Source of the DNA: WLMZ01 sp038227995
GTDB taxonomy: Bacteria > Actinomycetota > Acidimicrobiia > Acidimicrobiales > Ilumatobacteraceae
Direction: 5' to 3'
NCBI GenBank assembly: GCA_038227995.1
Contig: JBBRPP010000003.1
Span: forward strand, 227,614-291,613
DNA length: 64,000 bases
This document shows, in pieces, positions 63,933-64,000 of this stretch. A program made the translations under genes and the position numbers. How positions within the stretch are numbered: position 1 is the stretch's first letter; each line of letters begins with the position of its first letter. Under the pieces are notes generated by a model, which worked only from the letters and a program-made list of their open reading frames with translations, was not told the origin of the DNA and made no database searches.

Positions 63933-64000
63933 TCAGTCGAGCACGGTTGGGGTGCGGTTGGTGGTGGTCTTGCCGGCGTAGCGTTGCCAGGCGCTGGCGC
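63933..64000 (-). CDS. Partial C-terminus, possible transposase/integrase
   Basis: 22 codons run in from the right edge: ASAWQRYAGKTTTNRTPTVL, Asp, stop at 63933. Next to IS-like repeats, so it may be the end of a transposase. Too short for certainty. Confidence 0.35.
   Translation of the reverse strand, partial: ASAWQRYAGKTTTNRTPTVLD

Overview
The window looks like a chromosome segment of a high-GC actinobacterium, most likely of the class Acidimicrobiia (Ilumatobacter-like). This is inferred from gene content and not from a marker phylogeny. Supporting signs are a WhiB regulator, a PimB-type mannosyltransferase, several F420-type or LLM enzymes (LLM oxidoreductases, PPOX protein, F420/NADP reductase), a mycobacterial-type S33 lipoprotein hydrolase, GTG/TTG starts and many 4-nt stop/start overlaps (ATGA, GTGA).

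Layout. 0-13 kb is core metabolism: partial aminotransferase, inorganic pyrophosphatase, a minus-strand run (small Cys protein, queG, pimB, membrane protein, SRPBCC, ROK kinase), a secreted hydrolase, a NYN nuclease, a DEDD/GIY-YIG nuclease, thrB-trpD and whiB. 13.4-19.8 kb is a glycerol-3-phosphate block: a GlpC-like Fe-S protein divergent from glpD, then an alkyl-DHAP-synthase-like flavoprotein, a membrane protein and glpK, chained by ATGA overlaps. 19.9-21.6 kb holds two exported ferritin-like proteins. 21.62-22.00 kb is the RNase P RNA gene, which coding-frame analysis alone would miss. 22.3-27.4 kb has a winged-helix protein, two tiny paralogous HTH-like proteins, a phosphatase, a membrane protein, a zinc-ribbon protein and a class A PBP. 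27.5-45 kb is rich in oxidoreductases (LLM, SDR, ALDH, ACAD-type neighbours), with a frameshifted msrB, a MazEF-like pair and tRNA-Val(TAC). 45.3-50.9 kb has a GGDEF/EAL signalling protein, a universal stress protein and an acyl-CoA dehydrogenase.

From about 50.95 kb to the right edge the sequence behaves like an accessory island. It opens with a 3' half of a CAT-anticodon tRNA. It continues with lower-GC lipoprotein and surface-protein genes, a decayed DinB gene, a Phd/RelE-type toxin-antitoxin pair, a three-gene operon encoding a DUF4062 protein, an unrecognised protein and a PIN-domain protein (the best candidate for an undescribed defence-type system), a decayed tyrosine recombinase, and a TetR-SDR-F420/NADP reductase cassette. 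It ends in repeats and a partial frame that look like the end of an insertion sequence. Four copies of a roughly 68-bp element, strongest copies with two GTTNT-loop hairpins, are scattered between 57.3 and 63.9 kb.

All assignments rest on reading the translated sequence and motifs. No database search was run.
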